NCBI GenBank assembly: GCA_003598065.1
Contig: QZKR01000010.1
Span: 26,747 to 90,746 of the forward strand
Reading direction: 5' to 3'
DNA from: Myxococcales bacterium
GTDB lineage: Bacteria > Myxococcota_A > SURF-8
Length of the DNA: 64,000 bases
Shown: one piece after another, positions 8,588-17,187 of the stretch
Layout: each line of letters opens with the position of its first letter
Numbering within the stretch: the first letter of the stretch is position 1
Translations under genes and position numbers: made by a program
The notes under the pieces: generated by a model
The model's database searches: none
What the model saw: the letters and a program-made list of their open reading frames with translations, nothing else
What the model was told of the DNA's origin: nothing

Positions 8588-10891
8588 TCAGCGCACGGGC
8601 GGTTTTTTCCCGAGCGAGGGCCGCACCCACAGCAGTTGGATCGGGTTGAGGAACAGGTCCGCGATCAACGCCGCGACGATGCACACGCCGGCGAGCAGAG
8701 AGAAGACGCGATTGCTGACCAGTTCCGAAAAGACGAGCGGCACCATGAACCCGGAGAGAATGATGACCGTCGTCGTGATCATGGCGTGGCCGGCGCCGGC
8801 AAGGGAGCGCTCGACCGCCGCCTCGTAATTTCCGTCGCGGGGGAACTCTTTCAAAAAGCGCGTCAGGAAATGGATCGTGTCGTCAACGGCGATGCCGAAG
8901 GCGATGGCGAAGGTTACGGCGGAAGTGGGTTTGAGATAGATGCTTCCCCATCCCATGACGCCCAGCGTAATGATGAGCGGGAAAACATTCGGCGACATGC
9001 TCAGCAAGGCGATGCGCAACGAGCCGAACTGCGCGCCCAAGGCGAAGAAGATCACCACGAAGGCGATCATGAAGGTCCAGAAGATCTGATCGATGACGTA
9101 GAGGTTGATCTTGTGGGCGATGGGCCAGGTGCCGGTGATCTGGGCGGTGTACGGCGCGTGGACGCGCCGGTCCAGATAGTTCTGGATCGTGGCCTGGATT
9201 TCCCGGGCCCGCTCTGAATAGACGTCAGTGACGCGCGAGGAGACGCGGGCCTTGCGGGCGTCGGGCGTAAGGTATTTCTCGGTGGGGTCGTCCTCCGACA
9301 TGCCGTACAGCAGCAGGTATTGCGCATTCAGCTCGGCCGAGTCCGGCAGAGCATAGAATTCCGGTTTCCCTTCGTTCAACAGTTCGTTCATTTCCTTGAG
9401 GAAATCGGCGCTCGTGATCGCTTTGCGAATTTCCGGAATGGTGAGCAGGAAGCGCTTGATGTCGTCAACGAGCCGTTGCGCCTCGGGGGCTTTCATCGCG
9501 TCTTCGCCGCCGCCATCGACGACGATCTCGATCGGCAGCACGCCGCCCAGTTGTTTCTCGAAGAAATGCAGCGTGGCGATGATCGGATGGTCGTCGGGCA
9601 GATCCTCGAAGAGGCGCGTCGAGCGCTGCACCATCGCCGAACCCGCCAGGGAGAAAACGAGCACGACGGCGGCGCCGATCATCCAGGCCCGCTGATGGCG
9701 AAGCACCTGGCGGATCGTCCAGGCGACGACGCTTCCCGCACGGCCTTCAAAGTAACGGTTGGTCACCGAGGACGGCGGCGCGGGGAGGATGGCGAGCATG
9801 GCGGGCAGGAAGGTCAGGCTGATGACATAGGTGATCATCACGCCCAAACCGACGAAGCCGCCGTATTCGCGCAGGATGTCGATGGAGGTGAAGAGCAGCA
9901 CGCCGAAGCCCACGGCGGTGGTGAAGCTGGTGATGAAGCAGGCCAGGGCCAGATGGCGCATGGCGATGCGCAACGCCTCCAGTTTCGGATGGCCGCGGCG
10001 CAACTCCTCATAGTATCGCGAATGAAGATGGATCGCGTCGGAGATGCCCGTGATCATCAGCATCACGGGAAGGATGTTGCTCATGATCGTGATTTTGTAG
10101 CCGAGCGCGGCCATCAGGCCGAAGGTGTAGACCATCGCCAGAAACACGACCAGGAGTGAAAACACGACGCCCGCCCAGTGCCGGAAGCTTGCGATGAGCA
10201 CGATGAGAATCACGAGCGTGGCGAGCGGAAGCTGCCCCATCGTGTTCTTGGCGATGATTTCGCCGTACTGGCTGCGGACAATGGGGACGCCCGATTGCCG
10301 CACTTCCGAGAAATGGGGACGAATTTCGTCCAGGGCGGCCCAGAGCGCCAAGACGATCGGTCGGCGAGCCGTTTCGCTGTCGTTCCGGCGGTAGTCCACT
10401 TCGGCGGCGACGACGGTCGTCGCGCCGTCCCCCGAGATGAAATTGCTCTTGGTGAATTCGTTGGCGAGCAGATAACGCTTGCCGGATTCCAGTTCTTCCG
10501 GCGAAGGCGGCAGGGTGGGGAAGATCCGCTCCATGTAGAAGCGGTCGTCCTTCCATACGCCGCGCTTCAAGGTCGTAATCGACTCGACGCTCGTCACCCC
10601 GTCGATCTGCTTCAGCCGTTCGGTGAAGCGGTCGATGACGGCCAGCTTTTCCGGCGTCAGCAGGTCGGGGGAGGTGAGGGCGAACAGGGCGTAAGTGTCG
10701 TCGTAGCCGAATTCGGCGTTGAACGTGTTGTAACGCTGAACGTCGGGATCGGAAGGCGGGAAGAACTGCCGGAAGCTGAAGTTGACGCCGAGTTCGGGCA
10801 GCGCGGAAACCGCGAGCGCGACGAGGACGGCGTAAAAGGCGACGATGCCCCAGCGGGCGCGAATGATCCAGGTGATGATGCGGTCGCCCAT
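8588..10891 (-). CDS. RND superfamily (MMPL-type) exporter
   Basis: 767 residues with RND topology: one N-terminal helix (residues 15-35), a periplasmic domain to about 210, a six-helix block (SSD/MMPL-like, with LPVMLMITGISDAIHLHSRY), a second periplasmic domain at about 400-590, and another helix block containing AFGIAVDDTIHFLTRF. The GxxDDT and GISDAIH motifs are those of lipid- or hopanoid-type RND exporters. Substrate unknown; no adaptor or outer-membrane partner adjoins. It lies downstream of ahcY in the same direction, but a strong hairpin separates them. Confidence 0.88.
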   Translation of the reverse strand: MGDRIITWIIRARWGIVAFYAVLVALAVSALPELGVNFSFRQFFPPSDPDVQRYNTFNAEFGYDDTYALFALTSPDLLTPEKLAVIDRFTERLKQIDGVTSVESITTLKRGVWKDDRFYMERIFPTLPPSPEELESGKRYLLANEFTKSNFISGDGATTVVAAEVDYRRNDSETARRPIVLALWAALDEIRPHFSEVRQSGVPIVRSQYGEIIAKNTMGQLPLATLVILIVLIASFRHWAGVVFSLLVVFLAMVYTFGLMAALGYKITIMSNILPVMLMITGISDAIHLHSRYYEELRRGHPKLEALRIAMRHLALACFITSFTTAVGFGVLLFTSIDILREYGGFVGLGVMITYVISLTFLPAMLAILPAPPSSVTNRYFEGRAGSVVAWTIRQVLRHQRAWMIGAAVVLVFSLAGSAMVQRSTRLFEDLPDDHPIIATLHFFEKQLGGVLPIEIVVDGGGEDAMKAPEAQRLVDDIKRFLLTIPEIRKAITSADFLKEMNELLNEGKPEFYALPDSAELNAQYLLLYGMSEDDPTEKYLTPDARKARVSSRVTDVYSERAREIQATIQNYLDRRVHAPYTAQITGTWPIAHKINLYVIDQIFWTFMIAFVVIFFALGAQFGSLRIALLSMSPNVFPLIITLGVMGWGSIYLKPTSAVTFAIAFGIAVDDTIHFLTRFLKEFPRDGNYEAAVERSLAGAGHAMITTTVIILSGFMVPLVFSELVSNRVFSLLAGVCIVAALIADLFLNPIQLLWVRPSLGKKPPVR

Positions 10892-10902
10892 GCTTCAGAC
10901 CG

Positions 10903-10925
10903 AAAGGGCCGGGTCGCCCCGGCCC
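10903..10925 (-). terminator. Intrinsic-type hairpin after ahcY
   Basis: An 8-bp G+C stem (10906-10913 with 10918-10925) and a 4-base loop are followed on the minus strand by TTTC. The short T tract makes it a moderate terminator; it lies between ahcY and the RND exporter gene. Confidence 0.5.
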
Positions 10926-10956
10926 CCGTCGCACTGCCTGCGGAAAACGACGCCCG

Positions 10957-12219
10957 TCAGGTCCCCGCCGAGTAGTCGTCGCGATAAGCGAACTGTTCGG
11001 GCGTCAGTTTGTCGATGCCGATGCCCATGGTCGCGAGTTTCAAGGTCGCCACCTGCTGATCCTGGTCCCCCGGGATATCGTGCACGTCCTTCGCCAGTTT
11101 GCCGCCGTGCTTGGCGAGGTAAATCATGCTCAAGAGCTGGTTGGCGAAGGACATGTCCATCACTTCCGAGGGGTGCCCTTCGGCGGCGGCGAGGTTCACG
11201 AGCCGGCCCTTGGCCAAAAGGTAGATGCGCCGCCCGTTCTTCATCGTGAATTCCTCGTTGTTGGCGCGGATCTCGCGGACCTTCTTCGCCAGCGCCGTCA
11301 ATTGGGGGATGTTGACCTCGCAATCGTAATGGCCGGTGTTGCAGACCACCGCGCCGTCCTTCATCGCCTCGAAGTGCCGCTTGACGATCACGTCCTTCAT
11401 GCCGGTGGCGGTGATGAAGATGTCGCCGATCTTCGCCGCCTGGTCCATCTTCATGACGCGGAAGCCTTCCAGCGTGGCTTTCAGCGATTGGATCGGGTCT
11501 ACTTCCGTGACGACGACGTTCGCCCCCATGCCTTTGGCGCGCATGGCGCAGCCGCGTCCGCAGTGGCCGTAGCCGGCGACGACGAAAGTCTTGCCGCCCA
11601 ACAGGATGTTCGTGGCGCGCACGATGCCGTCGATGCTCGACTGGCCCGTGCCGTAAACGTTGTCGAAGTCCCATTTCGTCTCGGCGTCGTTGACGGCGAC
11701 GACCGGATACAAAAGCTTTCCGGCCTTGCCCATGGCGCGCAGGCGATGGACGCCGGTGGTCGTCTCCTCCGTGCCTCCCAGCACCCCTGCGGCCAATTTC
11801 GGAAAGCGGTTGTGGATGGTGAAAATCAGGTCCGCGCCGTCGTCGAGCGTCAAGGTCGGCTTGAAGGCCAGGGTCTGCTCGATCGACCAGTAGAAATCCT
11901 TCACGCTCTGGCCGTGCCAGGCGTAAACGGAGAAGCCGTCCTTGGCCAGGGCGGCGGCGATGTCGTTTTGCGTCGAGAGCGGATTGCAGCCGGACCAGGA
12001 GATCTCCGCGCCGGCGGCGGCGAGGGTGCGGATCAGCACCGCCGTCTCTTTCGTTACGTGCAGGCAGCCGGCGATCCGCATGCCTTTCAAGGGCTGCGTT
12101 TTCGAATACTTCTTGCGAAACTCCATCATCACAGGCATGCGCGACTCGGCCCAGTCGATCTTCGACAATCCCATCGGCGCGAGCTTGAGATCCGCCACTT
12201 TAAACTTCGCCTTGGCCAT
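10957..12219 (-). CDS. ahcY: Adenosylhomocysteinase
   Basis: 420 residues, the short bacterial form. It hydrolyses S-adenosylhomocysteine to adenosine and homocysteine in the methyl cycle. Visible features: N-terminal substrate region (GCLHVTKETAVLIRTL, WSGCNPLSTQND), the NAD-binding glycine motif in VVAGYGHCGRG, catalytic-region VCNTGHYDCEVN, and the C-terminal YRDDYSAGT (family usually ends near K.YRY). A GAGGAGG site precedes the ATG. It is preceded by an unusually structured 370-base leader. Very well conserved; confident call. Confidence 0.97.
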   Translation of the reverse strand: MAKAKFKVADLKLAPMGLSKIDWAESRMPVMMEFRKKYSKTQPLKGMRIAGCLHVTKETAVLIRTLAAAGAEISWSGCNPLSTQNDIAAALAKDGFSVYAWHGQSVKDFYWSIEQTLAFKPTLTLDDGADLIFTIHNRFPKLAAGVLGGTEETTTGVHRLRAMGKAGKLLYPVVAVNDAETKWDFDNVYGTGQSSIDGIVRATNILLGGKTFVVAGYGHCGRGCAMRAKGMGANVVVTEVDPIQSLKATLEGFRVMKMDQAAKIGDIFITATGMKDVIVKRHFEAMKDGAVVCNTGHYDCEVNIPQLTALAKKVREIRANNEEFTMKNGRRIYLLAKGRLVNLAAAEGHPSEVMDMSFANQLLSMIYLAKHGGKLAKDVHDIPGDQDQQVATLKLATMGIGIDKLTPEQFAYRDDYSAGT

Positions 12220-12594
12220 TTTCCGTTTCTCCCTCCTCGAAAATCGTAACTACAGGTTTCGGCATTGGCGCGCCGGGGACATTACCCCGGCAGGATTCGA
12301 CGGCGCATAAAAAGACCCGCCTTGGTCGTGTGAACGGTTGGCTTTAGCCCATGTATATCTAGATACTGGGTCCAACTGTTGCGCTTCAGGCTTCCCATCG
12401 AAGGGCTTGCTCACCGCGCATGGAAGCTGGTCCCGGGCTAAATGATATAGAGCTTGAAGCGTTCCGCCCATCACGCGCCAGGCAGGACGATTTCATCCTA
12501 GCGTCCCCCGCCGCGCCCGTCAAGAGGCATCGCCCGGGTTTTCTCCCCGCAGGGGAACGAGAATTCGTTGTCAGCGAAAAGTTGGACGGCGGCG
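12220..12594 (-). promoter_or_regulatory. Structured leader/intergenic region upstream of ahcY
   Basis: About 375 bases without a convincing gene. On the minus strand I see several hairpins: a stem across 12348-12370 (CCCA-GTAT pairing with ATAC-A-TGGG), a small GACC/GGTC stem followed by TTTTT (about 12310-12325), and a perfect 7-bp stem with 6-base loop at 12272-12291. A longer GCTTCCAT/ATGGGAAGC pairing lies at about 12390-12430. One of these may terminate thpR transcription. The rest could be a regulatory RNA leader. It does not match the SAH or SAM riboswitch consensus that I can recall. Confidence 0.35.
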
Positions 12595-13188
12595 TCAACT
12601 CATGCTTCCCGCTTGCTCCAATTCCCAGCGGCAAAGCGGCGTATAGATCGCGCCGGAAGGCTGCAGGTCGGAGCGGAAGAGAACGACCTCCGTCACCGGC
12701 AGCGCTCCGAATTCTTCCTTCAAATGCGGAGCCATAACCCGCGCCAGCGTCCCCGGGCGGCTGCGCTTGACGCGCGCCAAGGTCAAATGGGGCTTGAAGG
12801 GTTTTTTGTCCAGCTTCAGCGGCAGACCGTGCAGGCCGGCGAGGACGCGCCAGTGCAGGTCGGTCAATTCGTCGGTGATGTGGACGCCCGCCCAGAGGAC
12901 GCGCGGCCGTTCGAGGTTGGGGAAGCCGCCCGCGCCGCGCGACTGCGTCGCAAAGGCCTCCCGGCCGGCCAGAGCGGCGCGGAATTTTTCGTCGATTGCC
13001 GGCGCGAGTTCGGCGGGGGTGTCGCCCAGAAATTGCAGCGTCAGGTGGATGCCGGCGGGGCGGGGGATGAACAGTTGCGCTTCCCTCCCTTGGGCCAGCC
13101 GGCGCAGCTCGTCCTGTACGGCGGCAAGCCGCGCCAGAAGCGCCTCGGGCAGGGGAACGGCGACGAAGGTCCGCAGGATTTCGGTCAT
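12595..13188 (-). CDS. thpR: RNA 2',3'-cyclic phosphodiesterase (LigT/2H family)
   Basis: 197 residues. Both HxT(x) signatures of the 2H phosphoesterase fold are present: HLTLQFLG near residue 50 and HLTLARVK near residue 135. The N-terminus RTFVAVPLPEALLARL is typical of ThpR. The enzyme opens 2',3'-cyclic phosphate RNA ends. An AAGGAA site precedes the ATG at 13188. It follows the EamA transporter gene by nine bases, so the two are co-transcribed. Confidence 0.9.
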   Translation of the reverse strand: MTEILRTFVAVPLPEALLARLAAVQDELRRLAQGREAQLFIPRPAGIHLTLQFLGDTPAELAPAIDEKFRAALAGREAFATQSRGAGGFPNLERPRVLWAGVHITDELTDLHWRVLAGLHGLPLKLDKKPFKPHLTLARVKRSRPGTLARVMAPHLKEEFGALPVTEVVLFRSDLQPSGAIYTPLCRWELEQAGSMS

Positions 13189-13197
13189 GCGCTTTCC

Positions 13198-14097
13198 TTA
13201 CTTCGGCCAGAACAGGAGCGCCACGCCGGCGACGGCGACGGCGGCCCCGAAGGCGGCGCGCGGCGAAACGCGCTCTTTGAAGATCCATACCGACGGCGGA
13301 ATGATGAGCACGGGGACGATCGACATGATCGTCGCCGCGACGCCGGCCTGGGTGCGCTGCACGGCCAAAAGCGAGAACGACACGCCCAGGAACGGCCCGA
13401 AGATGGAGCCCAGCGTCACCAGCCGCATCGCCCGCGCTTCCTTAAGGCCGGCGATCACCTTGGGCCACCAGCCGATGAAAGCGAACAGCAGGGAGAAACC
13501 GACGACGCCCGTGAGCACCCGGATCTGCGTGGCGGCGAACGGCGAATAGCTTCCCATGCCCACCTTGCTGAAAACCAGCCCCACGGCCTGGCCGAGCGCG
13601 CCGACGAAACCCAGGGCGATGCCGCCCCAGGGCCGGCGGGTCGGGCCGTTCGCGCCGTTCGGGGCCCGTTCCGCCACCACCCAGCATACGCCGGCGAGGG
13701 TCAGCGTCATGCCGAGCAGGTCGAACGCGCCAAGTCCTTCGCCCAAGAAAAACCAGCCGATCAGCGCCGTCATCGGCGGGACCAGCGCCATCAACAGCAT
13801 CGACAGGCGCGAGCCGATCAGCACGAAGGCGCGGAACAGCGCCAGGTCGCCGATCAGAAATCCCACGACGCCCGACGCCGCCAGCCACAGCCAGGCATGG
13901 CCGCTGGCGTCCGTCGGCAACGGCAGATCGCGCGCAATGGCGTTGTAAAGCGTCAACCAGACGAAGGCCAGAAGGAGACGGAGAAGATTGACGGCCAGCG
14001 AGCCGATGCGCCGGCCGGCCGCCTCGAACGACAAGGCGGTCACCGTCCAGCAGAAAGCTGTAATCAGAGCGGCCAGTTCGCCGACGTGGGAGAGCAT
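13198..14097 (-). CDS. EamA/DMT family transporter
   Basis: 299 residues with ten hydrophobic helices in two EamA repeats (about residues 5-140 and 155-295), the layout of drug/metabolite transporters. The second half shows a family-like PVLIIPPSVWIFKERVSPRAA segment. Substrate unknown. The ATG at 14097 places the first helix directly at the N-terminus; a start 45 bases upstream at 14142 is possible, and neither has a strong ribosome site. Co-directional with thpR. Confidence 0.85.
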   Translation of the reverse strand: MLSHVGELAALITAFCWTVTALSFEAAGRRIGSLAVNLLRLLLAFVWLTLYNAIARDLPLPTDASGHAWLWLAASGVVGFLIGDLALFRAFVLIGSRLSMLLMALVPPMTALIGWFFLGEGLGAFDLLGMTLTLAGVCWVVAERAPNGANGPTRRPWGGIALGFVGALGQAVGLVFSKVGMGSYSPFAATQIRVLTGVVGFSLLFAFIGWWPKVIAGLKEARAMRLVTLGSIFGPFLGVSFSLLAVQRTQAGVAATIMSIVPVLIIPPSVWIFKERVSPRAAFGAAVAVAGVALLFWPK

Positions 14098-14297
14098 CGT
14101 TCTTACGACTCGTGAATCATTTTTTGCCCGCCGGAGCCCCATGCCGAGCCGGAGAGCGGGCCCACTATCGCCGAAAGCGGGTAAAATGGCAAGGTTGGCG
14201 CGGTGAAAACAAACGTAATTATTTGCTCAAGTTTTTAGCCATTGCGCCGATCCTATGGATGAAACCAGGGACGGTGTCATCGACCAGGGAGGTCGTC

Positions 14298-14837
14298 ATG
14301 AAGATCGAACCTACTCAGTCCATCCAGAATGCCTACGGGGTTTGGGAAGCCAAGCGCGTCGAAAAAACGCGCGAGGTCTCCGCCACGGCGGGCGTAACCA
14401 TCGGCCAGGACACGGTGACGCTGAGCCGGGGGATCTCCGCCGAGGAGATCCAGAAAGCGCTGCTCACGGAGATCGGCCAGAAGGTGAGCCTGGCGATGGA
14501 GGCCGCCGGCATCGACATCACGGCCTACGCCGGCATGGATATGTCGCCGGACGCCGTGGCCACCCGCATCTTCAATTTCACGACCAGCTTCTTCGATCTC
14601 TACAAACAGAAGCACGCGGACCAGAGCGCCGAACAGCAGGTCGATGGTTTCGAAAAACTCGTGCGCGACGCGGTGCAGGAGGGCTACGAGGAGGCGATGA
14701 GAATTCTCGCCGCTTTCGACATCGACGAGCAGGCGCGATCCACCGCCGAGGCGACGATGACGCGGCTGGACGAGAAGTACGGCGAATATTTCACCCGTCT
14801 GCGCGAGGCGCAAACGCAGCCCGTTGACGCCACCTAG
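14298..14837 (+). CDS. DUF5610-like protein
   Basis: 179 residues, acidic, helical, no signal peptide. The part from about residue 60 (ATRIFNFTTSFFDLYKQKH through FEKLVRDAVQEGYEEAMRIL) resembles DUF5610, a family of unknown function seen in proteobacteria. The N-terminal 50 residues are polar and probably disordered. Start: ATG at 14298 with AGGGAGG at 14286-14292. Divergent from the EamA gene. The family assignment is from memory of the motif and should be confirmed by profile search. Confidence 0.65.
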   Translation: MKIEPTQSIQNAYGVWEAKRVEKTREVSATAGVTIGQDTVTLSRGISAEEIQKALLTEIGQKVSLAMEAAGIDITAYAGMDMSPDAVATRIFNFTTSFFDLYKQKHADQSAEQQVDGFEKLVRDAVQEGYEEAMRILAAFDIDEQARSTAEATMTRLDEKYGEYFTRLREAQTQPVDAT

Positions 14838-15028
14838 TCGGCCTGAATGCGCAAGTCGGACTTGCCCGATCGTGAATCGTTCCAAGGCCTCCGCCGGCCG
14901 CTGTTTTTCTCCCAGCTTCCATTCTTGACGAGAGAGGACCGCGCAGCTACCTTCGGGGGTGAAAAGCTCGGGGAAGAGCGGCGGGAACACGCCCGATGAT
15001 GAACATTGGGAGCGGAGCGGAACGACGA

Positions 15029-15625
15029 ATGGGAAGGATACGCCGATGCATCGGCATTGCGGCCATTTGGGGGGGCGTTGTTTCGGCATTGTTTTGGGCC
15101 GCCGCCGAAACAGCCTGGAGCCTCGAACCGCCGAACAGTCCCACCCCGGCCCTCAGACTCAAGATGGGAGATTCGATCGGGGTTTTCGGCCTCAAGCCGC
15201 TGGTGGAAAAAAAAGGCGACCGGACTCTGTTCATTGACGAAATGCTCGGACCCAAGGCGGAGAAACCGCCGAAGGCGCTGCTGCTCGGATTTTTCGCTTC
15301 CTGGTGCCCGCCCTGTTTGAAAGAATTCCCCGAAATCAAGAAACTCGCCGAGAAGCACAAAAGCGCCGGGCTGGAAATCGTGCTGATCGCCATCGATCAG
15401 GAAAACCAGGGCATCAAAAAGGCCCGCGATTTCGTAGTCCGGCAAAAACCGTCGTTCCCCGTGCTGCTCGATCGCTACAACATCGTCGTGCGGCGCTTTT
15501 TCGAGGACGACGCCAGTCTGCCGTCCCTGTTCCTCATCGATGGCCGGGGAAAACTGTTGGAGGCGTTCGTCGGCGAGACGCCGCTCCCGAAGGTGGAGAC
15601 GGCCATCCTGCCGCATCTGAAATAG
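15029..15625 (+). CDS. Exported thioredoxin-like (TlpA/ResA-type) protein
   Basis: About 198 residues. A signal peptide or N-terminal anchor (RIRRCIGIAAIWGG) precedes a thioredoxin-fold domain with CPPC in FFASWCPPCLKEFPEI. It is predicted to act in the periplasm as a thiol-disulfide oxidoreductase, for example in cytochrome c maturation or on Cys-rich secreted proteins. The final Lys-rich helix and the cis-Pro region (ASLPSLFLID) fit TlpA. The start is uncertain: ATG at 15029 gives the best signal peptide; ATGs at 14996/14999 would add about 10 residues. Confidence 0.85.
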   Translation: MGRIRRCIGIAAIWGGVVSALFWAAAETAWSLEPPNSPTPALRLKMGDSIGVFGLKPLVEKKGDRTLFIDEMLGPKAEKPPKALLLGFFASWCPPCLKEFPEIKKLAEKHKSAGLEIVLIAIDQENQGIKKARDFVVRQKPSFPVLLDRYNIVVRRFFEDDASLPSLFLIDGRGKLLEAFVGETPLPKVETAILPHLK

Positions 15626-15644
15626 GCCCCCCGCAGGGCTTTTT
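15626..15644 (+). terminator. Short GC hairpin with T-run
   Basis: GCCC/GGGC stem immediately followed by TTTTTC, right after the thioredoxin-like gene's stop. The stem is short, so efficiency is uncertain. Confidence 0.5.
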
Positions 15645-15647
15645 CAT

Positions 15648-15676
15648 TTTCCAAGCGCCGTAAACTCTGCTATACA
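15648..15676 (+). promoter_or_regulatory. Putative extended -10 promoter
   Basis: TGC-TATACA at 15668-15676 with a weak TTTCCA 17 bases upstream, 39 bases before the start of the exported beta-barrel gene at 15715. Confidence 0.4.
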
Positions 15677-15714
15677 CGAGCAAATACCCGGGCGCGAAAA
15701 GGGGGAGAAGGCGC

Positions 15715-17058
15715 ATGCGCGTTCATCCGACCGCGAAAAGGCTTGTTCAATCGCTCGCGATTCTCGCCGTCCTGGGCGTCGGCGCGGCCGCTTTCGCCGC
15801 CGGCGCGGAGGGGATCATCGTCTGGAAACTCGACGCCAAGCGCGGCGTGACCAAGGACGACGTCGATTCCATTTCCGGGCTGTTGTCGTCGGAGGTGGAG
15901 CACGTCTCCGGCGTCCGCGTCATCACGGAAGCCGACATCGCCACGATTCTCAAGGGCGAGGAAAAGAAGCAGCGCTGCGGCGTGGACGACACGTCCTGTC
16001 TCGCCGAGATCGGCAACGCCCTGGGCGTTCCCGAGGCGGTCAGCGGCGATTTGGGCAAAGTGGGCAATGTCTGGATCCTGAATCTGCGGCGCATCGCCGT
16101 GCGCGAGGTGCGCGTCCTCAAGCGCGCCAGCCGCAAGGTGTCGGGGCCGATCGACGATCTGATCGACGCCCTGCCCGGGGCGGTGGAAGAGCTTTTCGGC
16201 GACGGCGCGCCTCCGCCGGTTTATGTCGGACCGCTCGTCGAAGCATCCGAAGCGGAAAAAGCGCCGGAGAAGCCTGCGGAAGCGCCGCCTCCCGATCCGA
16301 CCCGTTTTTCGCTGGCCAACTATCCCGAGCCGTTCTCCGGTCCGCGGCTGTTCGCCTACCATTCCGTGGCGCTGTTCTTCGAATTCCAGAAACAGGAATG
16401 GTCAGACGGCGACAACGTTTACGCCATGGCCCTCACGCCTGGTTTTTCTGTAGCGGTTGTGAAGGACATGGCGTCGATTTACGTTTTGGCGGAATTCGAT
16501 TTTTATGCGGGGGCGACCAAGAAAACGGTGCGGGACGATGACGGAAACACGAGAGATGTGGAACTTAAGCCTTTTCTTCTCTCGGGCGTCGGCGCGGGTT
16601 TCAACGTCAATGTCATCAATAAGCGGCCTTTTGTCCTCACCGCCGATTTCAGTTTCAGCCTCCTCAATGCCGATCCGGAGGCGATGGCCGGCGTGGACGG
16701 CCTGGTGCTTTCTCCAAAGGTGGTGGCGGGCTTCGGCTTTTTCGAACGCTTATATTTTTCTCCTTATTTGGCTCTCCCCATCGGCATCGCCATCGATGGC
16801 CAGTTCGATCATTCCTTCGCCATCGAATGGGGCGTGCCGATCGGCGTCCGCCTCGTCGATCGACTCCATCTGCTCGCCGAGACGGTCGGCCAGTTCGTTC
16901 TCGCCCCAGACCAGGGAACGGTGGTGGAGTTCGTCCCGGCGGTGGGCTATCTTTCCGAAAGCTTCCAGGTCAAGCTCGGCGTCCCCTTGCACCTGCATCC
17001 GGACGCGCCAAATGTAGATTTATGGCGACTCTCACTTTATCTGGCTGCTTCGTTCTAA
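15715..17058 (+). CDS. Exported protein: CsgG/TolB-N-like domain plus C-terminal beta-barrel
   Basis: 447 residues. A clear signal peptide (LAILAVLGVGAAAFAAGA) is followed by a domain at about 30-165 (VWKLDAKRGVTKDDVDSISG, RVITEADIATIL) like those in deltaproteobacterial proteins resembling CsgG or TolB N-domains. A Pro/Glu/Ala-rich linker spans about 170-200. The rest is amphipathic strands with aromatic girdles, ending LYLAASF; the terminal Phe is the classical outer-membrane barrel signature. Two Cys (CGVDDTSC) could form a disulfide. Function unknown; probably an outer-membrane sensor or envelope protein. The next gene is a transcriptional activator, but an independent promoter lies between them. 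Confidence 0.75.
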   Translation: MRVHPTAKRLVQSLAILAVLGVGAAAFAAGAEGIIVWKLDAKRGVTKDDVDSISGLLSSEVEHVSGVRVITEADIATILKGEEKKQRCGVDDTSCLAEIGNALGVPEAVSGDLGKVGNVWILNLRRIAVREVRVLKRASRKVSGPIDDLIDALPGAVEELFGDGAPPPVYVGPLVEASEAEKAPEKPAEAPPPDPTRFSLANYPEPFSGPRLFAYHSVALFFEFQKQEWSDGDNVYAMALTPGFSVAVVKDMASIYVLAEFDFYAGATKKTVRDDDGNTRDVELKPFLLSGVGAGFNVNVINKRPFVLTADFSFSLLNADPEAMAGVDGLVLSPKVVAGFGFFERLYFSPYLALPIGIAIDGQFDHSFAIEWGVPIGVRLVDRLHLLAETVGQFVLAPDQGTVVEFVPAVGYLSESFQVKLGVPLHLHPDAPNVDLWRLSLYLAASF

Positions 17059-17070
17059 TCCCTAAAATAA

Positions 17071-17099
17071 GCCTATAGCCTTATGAAGTAGGCCTATAG
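17071..17099 (+). repeat. Two GCCTATAG direct repeats, 21 bp apart
   Basis: Identical octamers at 17071-17078 and 17092-17099 start exactly 21 bases apart (two helical turns), upstream of the promoter at 17131. The second lies in a TAGGCCTA palindrome. This is the layout of cooperative activator sites. Confidence 0.4.
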
Positions 17100-17130
17100 A
17101 CCTGCCCTCCCTTAGTTTGCCCAAACTATC

Positions 17131-17159
17131 TTGACGGAACCTGTCTAATCTGTTAACAA
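17131..17159 (+). promoter_or_regulatory. Sigma-70-like promoter of the sigma-54 activator gene
   Basis: TTGACG and TAACAA separated by 17 bases, 28 bases before the ATG at 17188. Confidence 0.55.
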
Positions 17160-17187
17160 TCTTTACAGGGCAATGTAAACTTTTCGG

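Noticed and set aside
3923..8684. Two long minus-strand frames opposite pgpH-ybeY-lnt
   Set aside because: Arg/His/Gln-rich low-complexity shadows of confidently identified genes.
12285..12300. tRNA-like TCGAATCC on the minus strand
   Set aside because: No matching T-arm partner, anticodon arm or acceptor stem around it.
12240..12480. SAH or SAM riboswitch upstream of ahcY
   Set aside because: Hairpins are present, but I could not match the conserved cores of the SAH, SAM-I, SAM-II or SAM/SAH classes; kept only as an unassigned structured leader.
12595..14115. Plus-strand frame of about 515 codons opposite thpR and the EamA gene
   Set aside because: Composition of an antisense shadow; the minus-strand genes carry clear family motifs.
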